Shown: positions 42,900 through 52,227, counted from the first letter of the stretch. The stretch: DNA of 64,000 bases from Novosphingobium malaysiense (GCF_000802225.1 NZ_JTDI01000009.1:51372-115371); one strand, 5' to 3'. Program-made: numbers and translations. The notes: generated by a model from the sequence alone, not told the origin.

Positions 42900-43664
42900 T
42901 CAGCTGACTCCGAAACCGCCGTCAACCGCCAGCATCTGGCCGGTAATGTAGCTCGACGCATCGGAAGCAAGGAAAAGTGCTGCGTTGGCGATGGCCGACG
43001 GCGGCCCGCTGGTGCCCGTCAGCGGAATGCGACCCGGCTGGTTGATCGGCCCGCCAAGGTCGGCCTTTTCCGAGCCGGCACGCATCGCATGTTCGGTCGC
43101 AATGCCGCCGGGCAGGACGGCGTTGCAACGAATATTGTGTTCCGCCTGTTCGAGCGCGATGCTGACCGTAATGCCGTTCACACCGGCTTTACTCGCGCAA
43201 TAGTGCATGTTGTGGCGAATGATCGCCTTGAGCGATGCTGCAGACGACACGTTGACGATTGCGCCGCCGCCGCGCTTCTGCATCGCGTGACAGGCTGCAC
43301 GGTTGATCAGGAAACAGCCACGGGTATTGACCGCTTGAACGCGGTCCCAGGTTTCCACATCGAGCTTGTCGAATTCACAGAACGGGTAAATGCCTGCCGA
43401 ATTGAACAGGATGTCCACGCCGCCCAGTTCCTTTTCGACGGCGGCGAAGAAGGCGTCCACGCTCTCAGGATCGGAGACATCGAGTTGCTGGCGGAACGCC
43501 AGCGCACTGTTGCTCTCGAGCCCATCCATGGCCAGGTCACCGCCGGCGACCTTGGCTCCGGCAGCGGCGAAAAGTTCCGCCGTTTCGCGCCCGATTCCTG
43601 CCGCGGCGCCGGTGACGATCGCGACTTTGCCTTCAAGGCTCAACAATTTGCCTACGTCTGTCAT
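42900..43664 (-). CDS. SDR-family oxidoreductase
   Basis: The 254-residue classical SDR has VTGAAAGIGRETAELFAAAGAKVAGGD as its cofactor fold, NSAGIYPF, NVSSAASLKAIIRHN and the catalytic YCASK. The C-terminus GQMLAVDGGFGVS is typical of the 3-ketoacyl-reductase-like SDR subgroup. ATG 43664 follows GGAGGAGAG. It is divergent from a GMC oxidoreductase across a region with an operator-like palindrome, and it is the first gene of a small operon with the phosphatase. Likely role: alcohol/ketone interconversion in the pathway. Confidence 0.87.
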   Translation of the reverse strand: MTDVGKLLSLEGKVAIVTGAAAGIGRETAELFAAAGAKVAGGDLAMDGLESNSALAFRQQLDVSDPESVDAFFAAVEKELGGVDILFNSAGIYPFCEFDKLDVETWDRVQAVNTRGCFLINRAACHAMQKRGGGAIVNVSSAASLKAIIRHNMHYCASKAGVNGITVSIALEQAEHNIRCNAVLPGGIATEHAMRAGSEKADLGGPINQPGRIPLTGTSGPPSAIANAALFLASDASSYITGQMLAVDGGFGVS

Positions 43665-43749
43665 CTGCTCTCCTCCGGATCCATGCATTGCGATTTACAA
43701 GCGCTGCCTGCCACAATCGAACCGGAAAGAGACCTATTAGCCGCATACC

Positions 43750-43763
43750 ATCGCATTACCGAT
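43750..43763. promoter_or_regulatory. Recurrent operator-like palindrome (ATCGCATTACCGAT)
   Basis: It lies in the divergent promoter between the SDR (starts 43664, minus) and the GMC oxidoreductase (starts 43853, plus). It matches the consensus ATCGCAWWTGCGAT at 12 of 14 positions. Confidence 0.6.
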
Positions 43764-43852
43764 AGGCGCACCAGCCGACCGTATTCGGCCTGCAATGATG
43801 CGCCTTTGTCTCTAGGAGGCCATGTTGCGCGACACATTGGGCAGAGGCGGGA

Positions 43853-45433
43853 ATGAAGCGATACGACTACATCATCGTCGGAGGCGGCTCGGCCGGTTCG
43901 GTTCTCGCCAGCGAATTGTCTGCCGACCCTTCCAAGCAGGTGCTGCTCGTCGAGGAAGGCGGAGCTGGCGATTCGATGGTCGTGACCATGCCGAAGGGGT
44001 TCGGAAAGCTTCTGGCCGATCCTGCCACGGCGCACTTTTACCCCACAGTCAATAGGCGCGAGGGACAGGCCGGGCAGGAGATGTGGGTCCGCGGGCGAAT
44101 GCTCGGTGGGTCCAGTGGTGTGAACGGCATGGTCTGGAACCAGGGCACTGCCGAAGACTACGACCGGCTCGCCGCCCTCGTCGGCGACGATTGGTCATGG
44201 ACCGCGATGGAGCCCGTGTTCAAAAAGATCGCGGCCCCTGGCGGACCTGTCTCGATCAGCAACCACCCCGGGCCCAGCAGCCTGATGCAAGCCTGGTTTT
44301 CGGCTGGTGAACAAATGGGGCTTCCCGTCAAGACCGATCACCGCACTGGTGCGCAGGAAGGGATCGGGCCCCTGCAATGGAACATCGATGCACGCGGCAA
44401 GCGCGTTTCCGCGGCACGGGCGTTCCTGGCCCCTGCCCGCAGCCGCCCGAACCTGGATGTCGTCACGGGGGTGCGCACCGATCGCGTCCTGGTCGAGGGA
44501 AAACGGGCGATCGGCATCACGGGAATAAAAGGCACGCGAACCGTTGAGTTTCACGCCCGGAAAGTGATCCTTTCAGCCGGCGGGATCGGCTCCCCGCGCA
44601 TTCTCCAGCTCTCGGGCATCGGCCCGGCCGAGGTTCTTGAAGCCGCCGGCGTACCGGTCGTGCTCGATCAGCCGGCCGTGGGGCGGCACATGCGGGAACA
44701 TTTCCTGCTCATGCAGCACTTCCGCTTGCGCCACCCTTCCGACAGCGACAACCGGGAATATTCAGGCATTCGCCTGGTTCGCAACGTGCTGCGCCACCTG
44801 GCTTTTGGCACCGGGCCCATGAGCCGCGGATCGTCCGAGGCGGCGGCATTCGTAAAGATCATGCCCGGAGCGGAACGTCCCGATTCTCAGCTCATGTTCG
44901 CACCCTACTCGCTGGACATGGACAGAAACATGACGATGGAAAAGCTGCCCGGCCTCCAGATCTACGCCTATGCGCTGCGCCCGCGCAGCGAAGGTTCGAT
45001 CGAGATCGCCTCAGCCGATCCGACGGTGCCGCTGCGGATCAATCCCAACTACCTATCGGACGAGTATGACCGGGCTGTCGCGATCGGGCAGGTGCGCTAC
45101 ATCCGCAAACTGATGAGTCAGCCGGCAATGGCACCCTTTATCCTGGGCGAAACCCAACTGACGGCACAGGCGACAACCGACGAGGAAATCCTCGCCCTTT
45201 TCCATGGTTGGGGCCAGTCGGGCTATCACGCCACCGCTACGGTACACATGGGCAAAGAGAAAAGCGCGCCACTCGACGAGCGTCTGCGCCTGCGAGGCAT
45301 GCAAGGTCTTCGCGTCGTCGACTGCTCGGTCTTTCCGGAAATGATCGCAGGCAATACGAATGCCCCGACGATGGCGCTGGCGATGCGCGCGGCCGAACTG
45401 ATCCGCGAAGACGAGGACCGGGCCGCGGCCTAG
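43853..45433 (+). CDS. GMC-family FAD-dependent oxidoreductase
   Basis: The 526-residue GMC enzyme begins with YDYIIVGGGSAGSVLASELS, the ADP-binding motif, then the GMC signature GRMLGGSSGVNGMVWNQG. A second signature, ILSAGGIGSPRILQLSGIGP, follows. The C-terminal active-site region is GQSGYHATATVHMGK...GNTNAPTMALAMRAAELI. GMC members oxidise alcohols to aldehydes or ketones. ATG 43853 lies 33 bp after TAGGAGG; no closer Shine-Dalgarno is obvious. Its stop overlaps the convergent NmrA-like stop through CTAG at 45430-45433. Substrate unknown. Confidence 0.9.
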   Translation: MKRYDYIIVGGGSAGSVLASELSADPSKQVLLVEEGGAGDSMVVTMPKGFGKLLADPATAHFYPTVNRREGQAGQEMWVRGRMLGGSSGVNGMVWNQGTAEDYDRLAALVGDDWSWTAMEPVFKKIAAPGGPVSISNHPGPSSLMQAWFSAGEQMGLPVKTDHRTGAQEGIGPLQWNIDARGKRVSAARAFLAPARSRPNLDVVTGVRTDRVLVEGKRAIGITGIKGTRTVEFHARKVILSAGGIGSPRILQLSGIGPAEVLEAAGVPVVLDQPAVGRHMREHFLLMQHFRLRHPSDSDNREYSGIRLVRNVLRHLAFGTGPMSRGSSEAAAFVKIMPGAERPDSQLMFAPYSLDMDRNMTMEKLPGLQIYAYALRPRSEGSIEIASADPTVPLRINPNYLSDEYDRAVAIGQVRYIRKLMSQPAMAPFILGETQLTAQATTDEEILALFHGWGQSGYHATATVHMGKEKSAPLDERLRLRGMQGLRVVDCSVFPEMIAGNTNAPTMALAMRAAELIREDEDRAAA

Positions 45434-46377
45434 CCGGCTTCCGGCGGACCAATCACAAAGCGATTGGCATGCTTTTGCGCCCAACGCGCAAAACCGGTCA
45501 GCGCTATACCCCAGGACGCGGCCTGGACATGATCGACGCGGTAACCTTCGACGTTGCACCACTGCTGGCTCTCGGTGAGGCCGGCATGATGGCCCAGGAC
45601 CGCCGCGTCTTGCGGGGAGACATGGCAAGCCACGACGCGCCTGCCCGTCGCATCCGTGATTGATCGGGCGATCTCACCCGTCGTCAGGGCCTGCGACGCC
45701 AGCGGAATTTCAGCGGCGTTGAAGCGGTCGGGCTCGAGCAAGGCGGCTGCGCCGAACTCGCCGATGTCCGCCGCCGCAATCACATCAAGGCAGGTAGCCG
45801 GATCCAGAGCCGATTCCAGCGCGCCGCGCAGCTTCAGACCCGGGACCATCCAGTCCGCCCTTGGTGGCAGGAGATTGTCCATCATCCAGGCCGGTTTCAG
45901 GATCATATGACGGCGGAACCCGGCATCCCGAACCGCATTGTTCACGGCCGCCTTGCTCTCCCAGTATAGCGGCCACCATCTCTTCGCAGACCAGCCGGCA
46001 AAGTTCTCGTGCTCGTCTGCGCGCGCGACCGAGGTATGGACGAAATTGCTTACGCCTGCCTGCAGGGCGGCAGCCACCATCGCCCGGCCATAACGCATTT
46101 CAAGGTCCGGATCGGCCGGAGCGGCGGGCGGCGGCTGCATCGAAAAGACGCCCTCGATACCCTCCATTGCCCGCAACAGCGCATCACGGTCATCCATGGC
46201 GCCCCGGACAAGTGAAACGCCGCGCCCGGCCAAAGCGCGCGCGGCCCTCGAATGCACATCGCGCACATAGGCCTTTGGGCTCAGGCCGCGCGACAGTAGC
46301 GCATCGATGACCGCCCCGCCCTGGGCCCCTGTTCCCCCGAAAACGAGAAAGGGAACCGCCTCGGGCGCAGGGTTCAC
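45430..46377 (-). CDS. NmrA-like NAD(P)-binding protein
   Basis: The 315-residue protein starts with VPFLVFGGTGAQGGAVIDALLSRG, the NmrA-type Rossmann motif (GGTGAQG at 14-20), followed by VRGAMDDRDALLRAMEGIEGVFSMQPP and FVHTSVARADEH, which lacks the SDR YxxxK pair. Members are NAD(P)-dependent reductases or redox-sensing regulators. GTG 46377 overlaps the Rieske stop (GTGA), so it is translated together with the oxygenase. A role as ketone or quinone-methide reductase for the Rieske product is an inference. Confidence 0.82.
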   Translation of the reverse strand: MNPAPEAVPFLVFGGTGAQGGAVIDALLSRGLSPKAYVRDVHSRAARALAGRGVSLVRGAMDDRDALLRAMEGIEGVFSMQPPPAAPADPDLEMRYGRAMVAAALQAGVSNFVHTSVARADEHENFAGWSAKRWWPLYWESKAAVNNAVRDAGFRRHMILKPAWMMDNLLPPRADWMVPGLKLRGALESALDPATCLDVIAAADIGEFGAAALLEPDRFNAAEIPLASQALTTGEIARSITDATGRRVVACHVSPQDAAVLGHHAGLTESQQWCNVEGYRVDHVQAASWGIALTGFARWAQKHANRFVIGPPEAG

Positions 46378-47738
46378 TTTTCCACGTTCTGCGGACGACG
46401 CTGCCCCAGAACATACGCTTCGAGGTGCTTGTGGAAGTTGGAAATCTCCACTTCCTGCACCGGATTGGGCAGAGCGTGGCGGAAACCACGGCACTTCATG
46501 CCCTTCTGAACCAGCTTCATGTTGCCCACGTCCTGATCGACGATCAGGCCGAAGCTCTTGCCCTTGATGTCCTCGTGCTTTTCCATTTTCGCACCGGGCT
46601 CTTTTCCTCCCGCATAGCGCTTCAGAGAATAGATGTTGAAGATGCACTTGTTGGGATCATCACCATCGGGACGGGCCCGATACCAGACCGCGCCATCGAA
46701 ATAGGGCAGCGTCACGCAGTTGGGGAAGATGTGCCAGTCCGTACCGGCCTTGAACATGACTTCGGGCGTGAGATCTGGGGGATATCCGCAGCCTTCCTTT
46801 TCCGCAGCCTTGCGGCCCAGTTCGATGGCCAATCCCAGTGCAGTCATCGGATCGGCATCTGGCGGACATTCGTCCATCAGGCCCTTCACCGCCTCATAAT
46901 CCCGATCCGTGAAGATCGCGCCGAAGGTTTCTTCCATCTGGCGATAGAATTCGATGAGACCGGGGCGTGGGTCTTTCGGGGCTGCGGTCTTGAGACGGGG
47001 CGCGGGCTGGCCGATCGGCACCGTCGCATCCCAATACCCGAAATGTGAATGCTTCCCGTGCGCGAAGCTAGTGGTATAGTCGTCCCCATTCTGCGGCAGA
47101 AGCTGCGAATGTGTGGCCGCGACGTGATAGCCTTCCATGAAGGCTTCCAGCGCCGTCTTCCAGTTGCTGTCGATATGCAGTTCAAGCGCCCAGCGGATGC
47201 GCATTTTCTCGAACTCGAAGGGATCGAGGTATTCGGGAACCGGTGCCAGGTATTCTTCAAGCGGTTCGCACTCCGCGTCCATGTTGATGAACACGAATCC
47301 GCCCCAGGTCCCGGTCTTCACCGGGACGAGGTCAATGCATTCCTTGTCGAGGAAGTCCCCCCAGTCCTGCCGATCCTGAACCGCGATGTTCTTCCCTTCC
47401 AGGTCGAACGTCCAGTTGTGATAGCCGCACCGGAAATTCACCGTGTGGCCCTGGCCTTCCATGATCTGGCGGCCACGATGGGGACAGACGTTGAAGAAGG
47501 CCTTGAACACGTTGCCGGGGCGGCGAACCACCACGATCGTATCGTCGGCCACATCGTAGACGATGTAGTCACCAACATTCGGGATCTCCTCCTCCCGACA
47601 TGCCACCTGCCAGACCTTCGGCCAGAGATGCTCCTTTTCCTGCGCCGCGAACTCGCGCGAGACATAGTTGTCCCGGGCAACGCGGGTGAATTCACGCTGC
47701 GGCTTGTCCGCAGCGGCTGTTTCAGAAACGGTGGCCAT
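46374..47738 (-). CDS. Rieske non-heme iron oxygenase, large (alpha) subunit
   Basis: The 454-residue protein has Rieske ligands C85/H87 (CPHRG) and C104/H107 (CGYHNW) and the mononuclear iron site in NWKTALEAFMEGYHVAATHSQ (H205, H210). It is a different sequence from the 11.7 kb oxygenase but of the same alpha-only layout, with no beta subunit, ferredoxin or reductase gene nearby. Some members are dealkylases or monooxygenases on steroid- or lignin-like compounds. It lies in a two-gene operon with the NmrA-like protein, with an operator-like palindrome about 90 bp upstream. Confidence 0.92.
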   Translation of the reverse strand: MATVSETAAADKPQREFTRVARDNYVSREFAAQEKEHLWPKVWQVACREEEIPNVGDYIVYDVADDTIVVVRRPGNVFKAFFNVCPHRGRQIMEGQGHTVNFRCGYHNWTFDLEGKNIAVQDRQDWGDFLDKECIDLVPVKTGTWGGFVFINMDAECEPLEEYLAPVPEYLDPFEFEKMRIRWALELHIDSNWKTALEAFMEGYHVAATHSQLLPQNGDDYTTSFAHGKHSHFGYWDATVPIGQPAPRLKTAAPKDPRPGLIEFYRQMEETFGAIFTDRDYEAVKGLMDECPPDADPMTALGLAIELGRKAAEKEGCGYPPDLTPEVMFKAGTDWHIFPNCVTLPYFDGAVWYRARPDGDDPNKCIFNIYSLKRYAGGKEPGAKMEKHEDIKGKSFGLIVDQDVGNMKLVQKGMKCRGFRHALPNPVQEVEISNFHKHLEAYVLGQRRPQNVEK

Positions 47739-47826
47739 CTAGAAATCCTCGAAAAAACTTCGCTATCCCTGAAATAGTGTCTGCTCGCATAGGCTGGCGC
47801 AAGGCCGCGGCACGCGCTGCGCGAAT

Positions 47827-47840
47827 ATCGCAAATACGAA
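47827..47840. promoter_or_regulatory. Recurrent operator-like palindrome (ATCGCAAATACGAA)
   Basis: It lies between the divergent Rieske oxygenase (starts 47738, minus) and SDR (starts 47932, plus). Its left half is an exact ATCGCA, with two mismatches in the right half (12 of 14). It is the reverse complement of the 17607-17620 site with one base changed. Confidence 0.6.
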
Positions 47841-47931
47841 ACGTGAGAGCAGCCCTACCGCTCGCCCGCCGAATGGCTCCACTCTGGTTTGCGCACAGCA
47901 ACCGGCGCTAGACAGAAAGGGAGGAGCTTCA

Positions 47932-48693
47932 GTGAACGACAGCTTTGCCATGAAGGGAAAGGTCGCTTTCGTTTCGGGCGGCGCGACGGGTATCGGAAGA
48001 GCCACCGCGCGGCTCTTCGCAGAGCACGGCGCAGCAGTAGCCTTGGCAGACCTTGATGCGGATCGCGGTGAGAGTGTCGCGCAGGCTCTCAGGGCACGCG
48101 GAGCAGACGCCCGGTTCTATCACGCAGACATGACGAGCAAGACTGCCGTCGATGGGCTGTTCGAGGCTCTGGTCAAGGACTTTGGCGGCCTTGACTACGC
48201 CCACAACAACGTCGGTTTTTCATGGGGCGCGAACTTTCTCGACACCAGTTCTGACGATTTCGACAGGACAGTCAGCCTGTGCATGAGATCCCCGTTTATC
48301 AGCATGCAGCAGGAAATTCGCTTGATGAGGCGGCGGGGCGGCGGCTCAATCGTCAACACCGCGTCGATGGCTGGCGTACGCTACACGGACGCCGCGAACG
48401 CCGTCTACTCGGCTGCCAAGGCCGCTGTGATCCACCTGAGCGGCTGGGTCGCAGCCCACCATGCCGCCGACAACATTCGCGTCAATGCGATTTCCCCGGG
48501 CCTGGTGGCAACAGAAGCCGTAGAGAAATTTATGTCGCCGGAAGAGCAGGCTGCCCATGCAAAGAGCACCCAGCCCATCGCCCGCGCCGTAAGCGTCGAA
48601 GAGATCGCAGCGTCCGTGATCTTTCTGTGCTCAGCCGGAGCAGCGATGATCACCGGTGAAAACATCTGCATCTCGGGCGGATCGCAAGTCTGA
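47932..48693 (+). CDS. SDR-family oxidoreductase
   Basis: The 253-residue classical SDR has VSGGATGIGRATARLFAEHGAAVALADLD for cofactor binding, HNNVGFS, NTASMAGVRYTDAANAV and YSAAK as its catalytic pair. GTG 47932 follows GGGAGGAG. It is divergent from the Rieske/NmrA operon and is the only gene of its transcript before the acyl-CoA dehydrogenase pair. A dihydrodiol- or alcohol-dehydrogenase role after Rieske oxygenation is plausible (inference); many SDRs of this subgroup are 3-oxoacyl-ACP-reductase-like. Confidence 0.87.
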   Translation: MNDSFAMKGKVAFVSGGATGIGRATARLFAEHGAAVALADLDADRGESVAQALRARGADARFYHADMTSKTAVDGLFEALVKDFGGLDYAHNNVGFSWGANFLDTSSDDFDRTVSLCMRSPFISMQQEIRLMRRRGGGSIVNTASMAGVRYTDAANAVYSAAKAAVIHLSGWVAAHHAADNIRVNAISPGLVATEAVEKFMSPEEQAAHAKSTQPIARAVSVEEIAASVIFLCSAGAAMITGENICISGGSQV

Positions 48694-48736
48694 ATAGCGG
48701 GCGCAGCGTGTCATCCGCCTGCCCTTGCCCCCGTCA

Positions 48737-48750
48737 ATCGCAATTGCGAT
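48737..48750. promoter_or_regulatory. Recurrent operator-like palindrome, perfect (ATCGCAATTGCGAT)
   Basis: An exact 14-bp palindrome between the SDR stop (48693) and the acyl-CoA dehydrogenase pair (starts 48915). It is the most symmetric example of the shared site and marks the promoter of this pair. Confidence 0.7.
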
Positions 48751-48914
48751 GCGATCCGCCTTGCACTGGCGATTTGCAGCGTCCTTGATATTCAGTCCCT
48801 CCAGTCCTGGCGCCCAGCAGGAAGGCCAGGATGAAACAGTCGGGGTATGGCCAGCCCTTGGCCGCAGCAGGCAACTGGTGGATGCTTCCACCGCAACCCA
48901 ACGGAATGTGAGAA

Positions 48915-50117
48915 ATGGACTTTCACCAGGATCCGGCGATCGAAGAATTCAGGAACATGGTACGCTGTGTAATCGCCGAAGAGCTCCCCGCCGAAATGGC
49001 TGAACGCCAGAAGGCGCATGGCGGCACGAACTCCGTGGTGGCAGACACTCTGGCCTGGACTGGGAAGATGAACGCGCGCGGCTGGTCCGTACCACACTGG
49101 CCCGTCGAGCATGGCGGCACCGGATGGTCGGCGATGCAGAACTATGTGTTCATGGCTGAGTGCAGTTCTGCATTTGCACCGGAAGTGTGCTGGGGGGCGA
49201 CGCACATGTGCGGCCCGGTCATCTACACGTTTGGATCGGAAGAGTTGAAGGAGCGCTTCCTGCCCGATTTTCGTGAGGGCAAATATTACATTTGTCAGGG
49301 TTTTTCCGAACCCAGCAACGGATCCGACTTGGCCCGTCTACGCACGCGGGCAGAGCGCAAGGGCGACAAGTACGTCGTCAATGGCCAGAAGATCTGGACC
49401 AGCTGCGCACACGAGTCCGAATGGGGCTTCTTTCTTGTACGCACCAATCCGGACGTAAAGCCTCAGGCCGGCATTTCCTTCCTCATGATCAAGATGGACA
49501 CGCCAGGGGTTACCGTCCGGCAGATCCCCATGATCAACGGGGACGCCGAGCTTTGCGAAGTCTTTCTCGACAACGTCGAAGTGCCTGCGGAAAACCTCAT
49601 CGGCGAGGAAGGCATGGGCTGGACCTACGCCAAATTCCTGCTCGATCATGAACGCACGACCAGTTCGTTCATCTTTCAGAACAAGCGCGAATTCGCGCGC
49701 GCCCAGCGTCTCGCCTTGCGCGAGACGATCGACGGCACGCCGATCGCGCATACTGCCCAGTTCCAGCAGCGCATGGCACGCATCGAGGCGGAGCTCACGG
49801 CGCTCGAATGGTCCGTACTGCGCGAGCTTGCAAATGAGGATTTCAAGTATGACCGTACTGCAGCGGCATCCACTCTGAAGGTGGCAGGCTCCCAGCTGCA
49901 ACAGACGATTTCCGAACTTCAAATGGATATCCTGGGTTCCAAGGCCACCCGGTTTTATCCCTACCCGCAAAAAGATCGCGAAGATGCCGGGCCGCTGTGG
50001 CCCGACGATCTGGGTGGGCGGACGGCGCAGGCGCTTATTGCCCGCGCCTCCACGATCTACGGCGGCACTCTGCAGGTGCAAAAAGGCATCATCGCGAAAT
50101 TGGCCTTCGGCCTCTGA
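48915..50117 (+). CDS. Acyl-CoA dehydrogenase, subunit A of a pair
   Basis: The 400-residue acyl-CoA dehydrogenase has the flavin-site signature QGFSEPSNGSDLARL, the NGQKIWTS strand and the C-terminal YGGTLQVQKGIIAKLAFGL. The usual E in GGT-x-E is replaced (GGTLQ), as often seen in subunits of heterotetrameric steroid acyl-CoA dehydrogenases. It introduces a 2,3-double bond into acyl-CoA and passes electrons to ETF. ATG 48915 is 165 bp downstream of a perfect palindrome. It is followed after 18 bp by a second acyl-CoA dehydrogenase, suggesting an alpha2-beta2 complex. Confidence 0.9.
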   Translation: MDFHQDPAIEEFRNMVRCVIAEELPAEMAERQKAHGGTNSVVADTLAWTGKMNARGWSVPHWPVEHGGTGWSAMQNYVFMAECSSAFAPEVCWGATHMCGPVIYTFGSEELKERFLPDFREGKYYICQGFSEPSNGSDLARLRTRAERKGDKYVVNGQKIWTSCAHESEWGFFLVRTNPDVKPQAGISFLMIKMDTPGVTVRQIPMINGDAELCEVFLDNVEVPAENLIGEEGMGWTYAKFLLDHERTTSSFIFQNKREFARAQRLALRETIDGTPIAHTAQFQQRMARIEAELTALEWSVLRELANEDFKYDRTAAASTLKVAGSQLQQTISELQMDILGSKATRFYPYPQKDREDAGPLWPDDLGGRTAQALIARASTIYGGTLQVQKGIIAKLAFGL

Positions 50118-50135
50118 TTTTCCGGGAACAGCACG

Positions 50136-51248
50136 ATGGATTTCAACCGTTCCGACCTGCAGCGCATGCTGCACGACAGCGCAGAACGTTTCGTCAACGA
50201 GCACTATTCGCTCGAGCATCGCCGCAGCCTTCGCGCTGTCCAGGATGGCCTGGATACCGCCGGTTGGGAAACTTTTGCCGAACTCGGCTGGCTGGCCATT
50301 CTCGTTCCCGAGGAATTGGGCGGGCTGAGCGGCTGCATGGCCGACGTATCGACGCTTGCCGAAGTGCTTGGCAGTCGCTGCGTCACCGACCCCTTCATCA
50401 GTTCGGGCGTGATCGCGCCGACCATTCTGTCCGGTGCCTCAACCTCGCAGGAAGATCTCCTGGGTGAGATCGTCGGCGGGACCGCACGCGTTGCGCTGGC
50501 CCATGACGAGCCGAACGAGCGTTACGCCTACAGCCAGCCCCGCGCCACGATGCTCGCGGCATCGGGCGACGGCTACACGCTTTCGGGCCAGAAGATGATG
50601 GTGCTCGATGCGCCGTCCGCCACCCACGTGATCGTCACCGCGACCGGACCGAGCGGCGCCGCGCTGGTACTAATACCGATGGACGCCGCGGGCATCACTA
50701 CCGATGCCTATGCCCTCTACGACGGCTCGCGCGCCGCCGACATTCATTTCGATGGCACCAGCGTCGCCGCCGAAGCCGTCCTTGCGGATGGCGATGCCGC
50801 AAGCGCACTGCTCTCGCTGGCACTCGATCGCGCCCGCGTAACCGCGCTGGCGCAGGCCGTCGGCTCAATGGAAGCCGAGCTCGATATCTGCTCGGCCTAT
50901 CTCAAGGAGCGCGAACAGTTCGGCCAGCCGATCGGCAAGTTCCAGTCGCTACAGCACATCATGGCGGAAATGTTCGTCGAGACGCACCAGGCGCGTTCGA
51001 TCCTCTACTATGCCCTCTCGCGCCTAGATGGCGGATACAGTCCAGACGAATGCGCAAAGGCCGTTTCGCTTGCCGCGCTGCGCGTCAGCCAAGCCGCCCA
51101 GCTCGTTTCCCGCCAGGCCATCCAGCTCCACGGCGGATACGGCGTGACTGACGAATACGAGGTCAGCCACCATTACCGCCGGCAGTTCATCCTCGAAAAG
51201 ACTCTCGGCGACATGGACTACTTCACCCGCCGCCTGAGCAGCCTCTGA
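50136..51248 (+). CDS. Acyl-CoA dehydrogenase, subunit B of a pair
   Basis: The 370-residue partner has a weak N-terminal half but a standard C-terminal domain: YLKEREQFGQPIGKFQSLQHIMAEM (fold and FAD contact), and QLHGGYGVTDEYEVSHHYRRQF near the C-terminus. It lacks the middle SEPxxGSD signature of subunit A, where the region reads AHDEPNERYAYS, consistent with the two halves of a heterotetramer sharing active-site parts. It follows subunit A by 18 bp and is the end of the operon; a GC hairpin lies beyond the stop. Confidence 0.88.
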   Translation: MDFNRSDLQRMLHDSAERFVNEHYSLEHRRSLRAVQDGLDTAGWETFAELGWLAILVPEELGGLSGCMADVSTLAEVLGSRCVTDPFISSGVIAPTILSGASTSQEDLLGEIVGGTARVALAHDEPNERYAYSQPRATMLAASGDGYTLSGQKMMVLDAPSATHVIVTATGPSGAALVLIPMDAAGITTDAYALYDGSRAADIHFDGTSVAAEAVLADGDAASALLSLALDRARVTALAQAVGSMEAELDICSAYLKEREQFGQPIGKFQSLQHIMAEMFVETHQARSILYYALSRLDGGYSPDECAKAVSLAALRVSQAAQLVSRQAIQLHGGYGVTDEYEVSHHYRRQFILEKTLGDMDYFTRRLSSL

Positions 51249-51258
51249 CTGCCCTGTC

Positions 51259-51280
51259 CCGCCGGCAGCAAGGCCGGCGG
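51259..51280. terminator. GC-rich hairpin between convergent genes
   Basis: A perfect 8-bp stem (51259-51266 with 51273-51280) has a 6-nt loop, 11 bp after the acyl-CoA dehydrogenase stop at 51248. There is no U-run on either strand; a convergent SDR ends at 51297. Confidence 0.4.
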
Positions 51281-51296
51281 TCGACGATCGGCGGGA

Positions 51297-52130
51297 TCAA
51301 CTCTCGTCGGCAAGCAGGCTGGCCGCAGCAAGCGAGCCGACGGTCGTGACGCCGCCGTCTACAGGAAGACAGGTGCCGGTAATGAAGCGTGCCTCGTCAC
51401 TGGCGAGAAACAGTGCGGCATGGGCGATATCCCAGGCATCGCCCTCGATGCCGATCGGACCTGCCTTGCGCCGAGCAGCCCGCAATTCATCAGGGATGAG
51501 CCCGTCGAGCATCGGCGTATAGATATGACCCGGCGCGATGGCGTTGGCCCGGATGCCGTCACGCCCATGCGCAAGCGCGATTTCGCGCGTAAGATGGATC
51601 ATTGCCGCTTTCGATGGACCATAAGCCATGCCCCCGTATGCGAGCATGCCCGCGATCGACACGACATTGACGATCGCCCCGCCGCCCTGCGCGCGCATCA
51701 TCGGAACCGCCTGGGCCCCCATCAGCACGGCGCTTTTCAGATTGACGTCGAAGATCCGCTGCCATTGGGCGAGATCCAAATCGTCGAGCTTGTCGGCCGC
51801 GCTGGCGATTCCGACGTTGTTCACCAGAATGTCCACTCCGCCGAAGCGATCGCGCGTTTCACCGGCGAACCGCTTGCAGTCGGCCTCGCTGGTCACGTCA
51901 CCTTCCACGACGAAGGCCCTGCCGCCAAGATCCTCGATGATGCGCAACGTTCCCATCACGGCATCGTGATCGCGATCCACAAGGCAGACATTGGCCCCTT
52001 CGCCGGCAAAAAGAGCGGCAATCGCGCGGCCGGTTCCGAACCCCTCCCCCCGCGTGCCCGCGCCGGTTACGATTGCCGTTTTCCCGGTCAGGCGGCCTCG
52101 AAAAGTATTTGGAATGCGGCTTGTGCTCAT
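51297..52130 (-). CDS. SDR-family oxidoreductase
   Basis: The 277-residue classical SDR opens with TGKTAIVTGAGTRGEGFGTGRAIAALFAGEGA; the cofactor loop is longer than usual (TRGEGFG). It continues with NNVGIASAADK, NVVSIAGMLAYGG and catalytic YGPSK. ATG 52130 follows AGAGGA; the in-frame extension to 52232 has no site. It is divergent from a CaiB-type CoA transferase across an operator-like palindrome. Likely oxidation or reduction of a hydroxyl in the same pathway; substrate unknown. Confidence 0.86.
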   Translation of the reverse strand: MSTSRIPNTFRGRLTGKTAIVTGAGTRGEGFGTGRAIAALFAGEGANVCLVDRDHDAVMGTLRIIEDLGGRAFVVEGDVTSEADCKRFAGETRDRFGGVDILVNNVGIASAADKLDDLDLAQWQRIFDVNLKSAVLMGAQAVPMMRAQGGGAIVNVVSIAGMLAYGGMAYGPSKAAMIHLTREIALAHGRDGIRANAIAPGHIYTPMLDGLIPDELRAARRKAGPIGIEGDAWDIAHAALFLASDEARFITGTCLPVDGGVTTVGSLAAASLLADES

Positions 52131-52227
52131 GGTCTGTGGTCCTCTTCCGGCTCGCCTCCGTGGTGGCGAGAGCGCCCCGCGAAAGCAAGCGTGCGGGCGC
52201 CGTCCAGCCCAGCCCGACCTGCGACAT

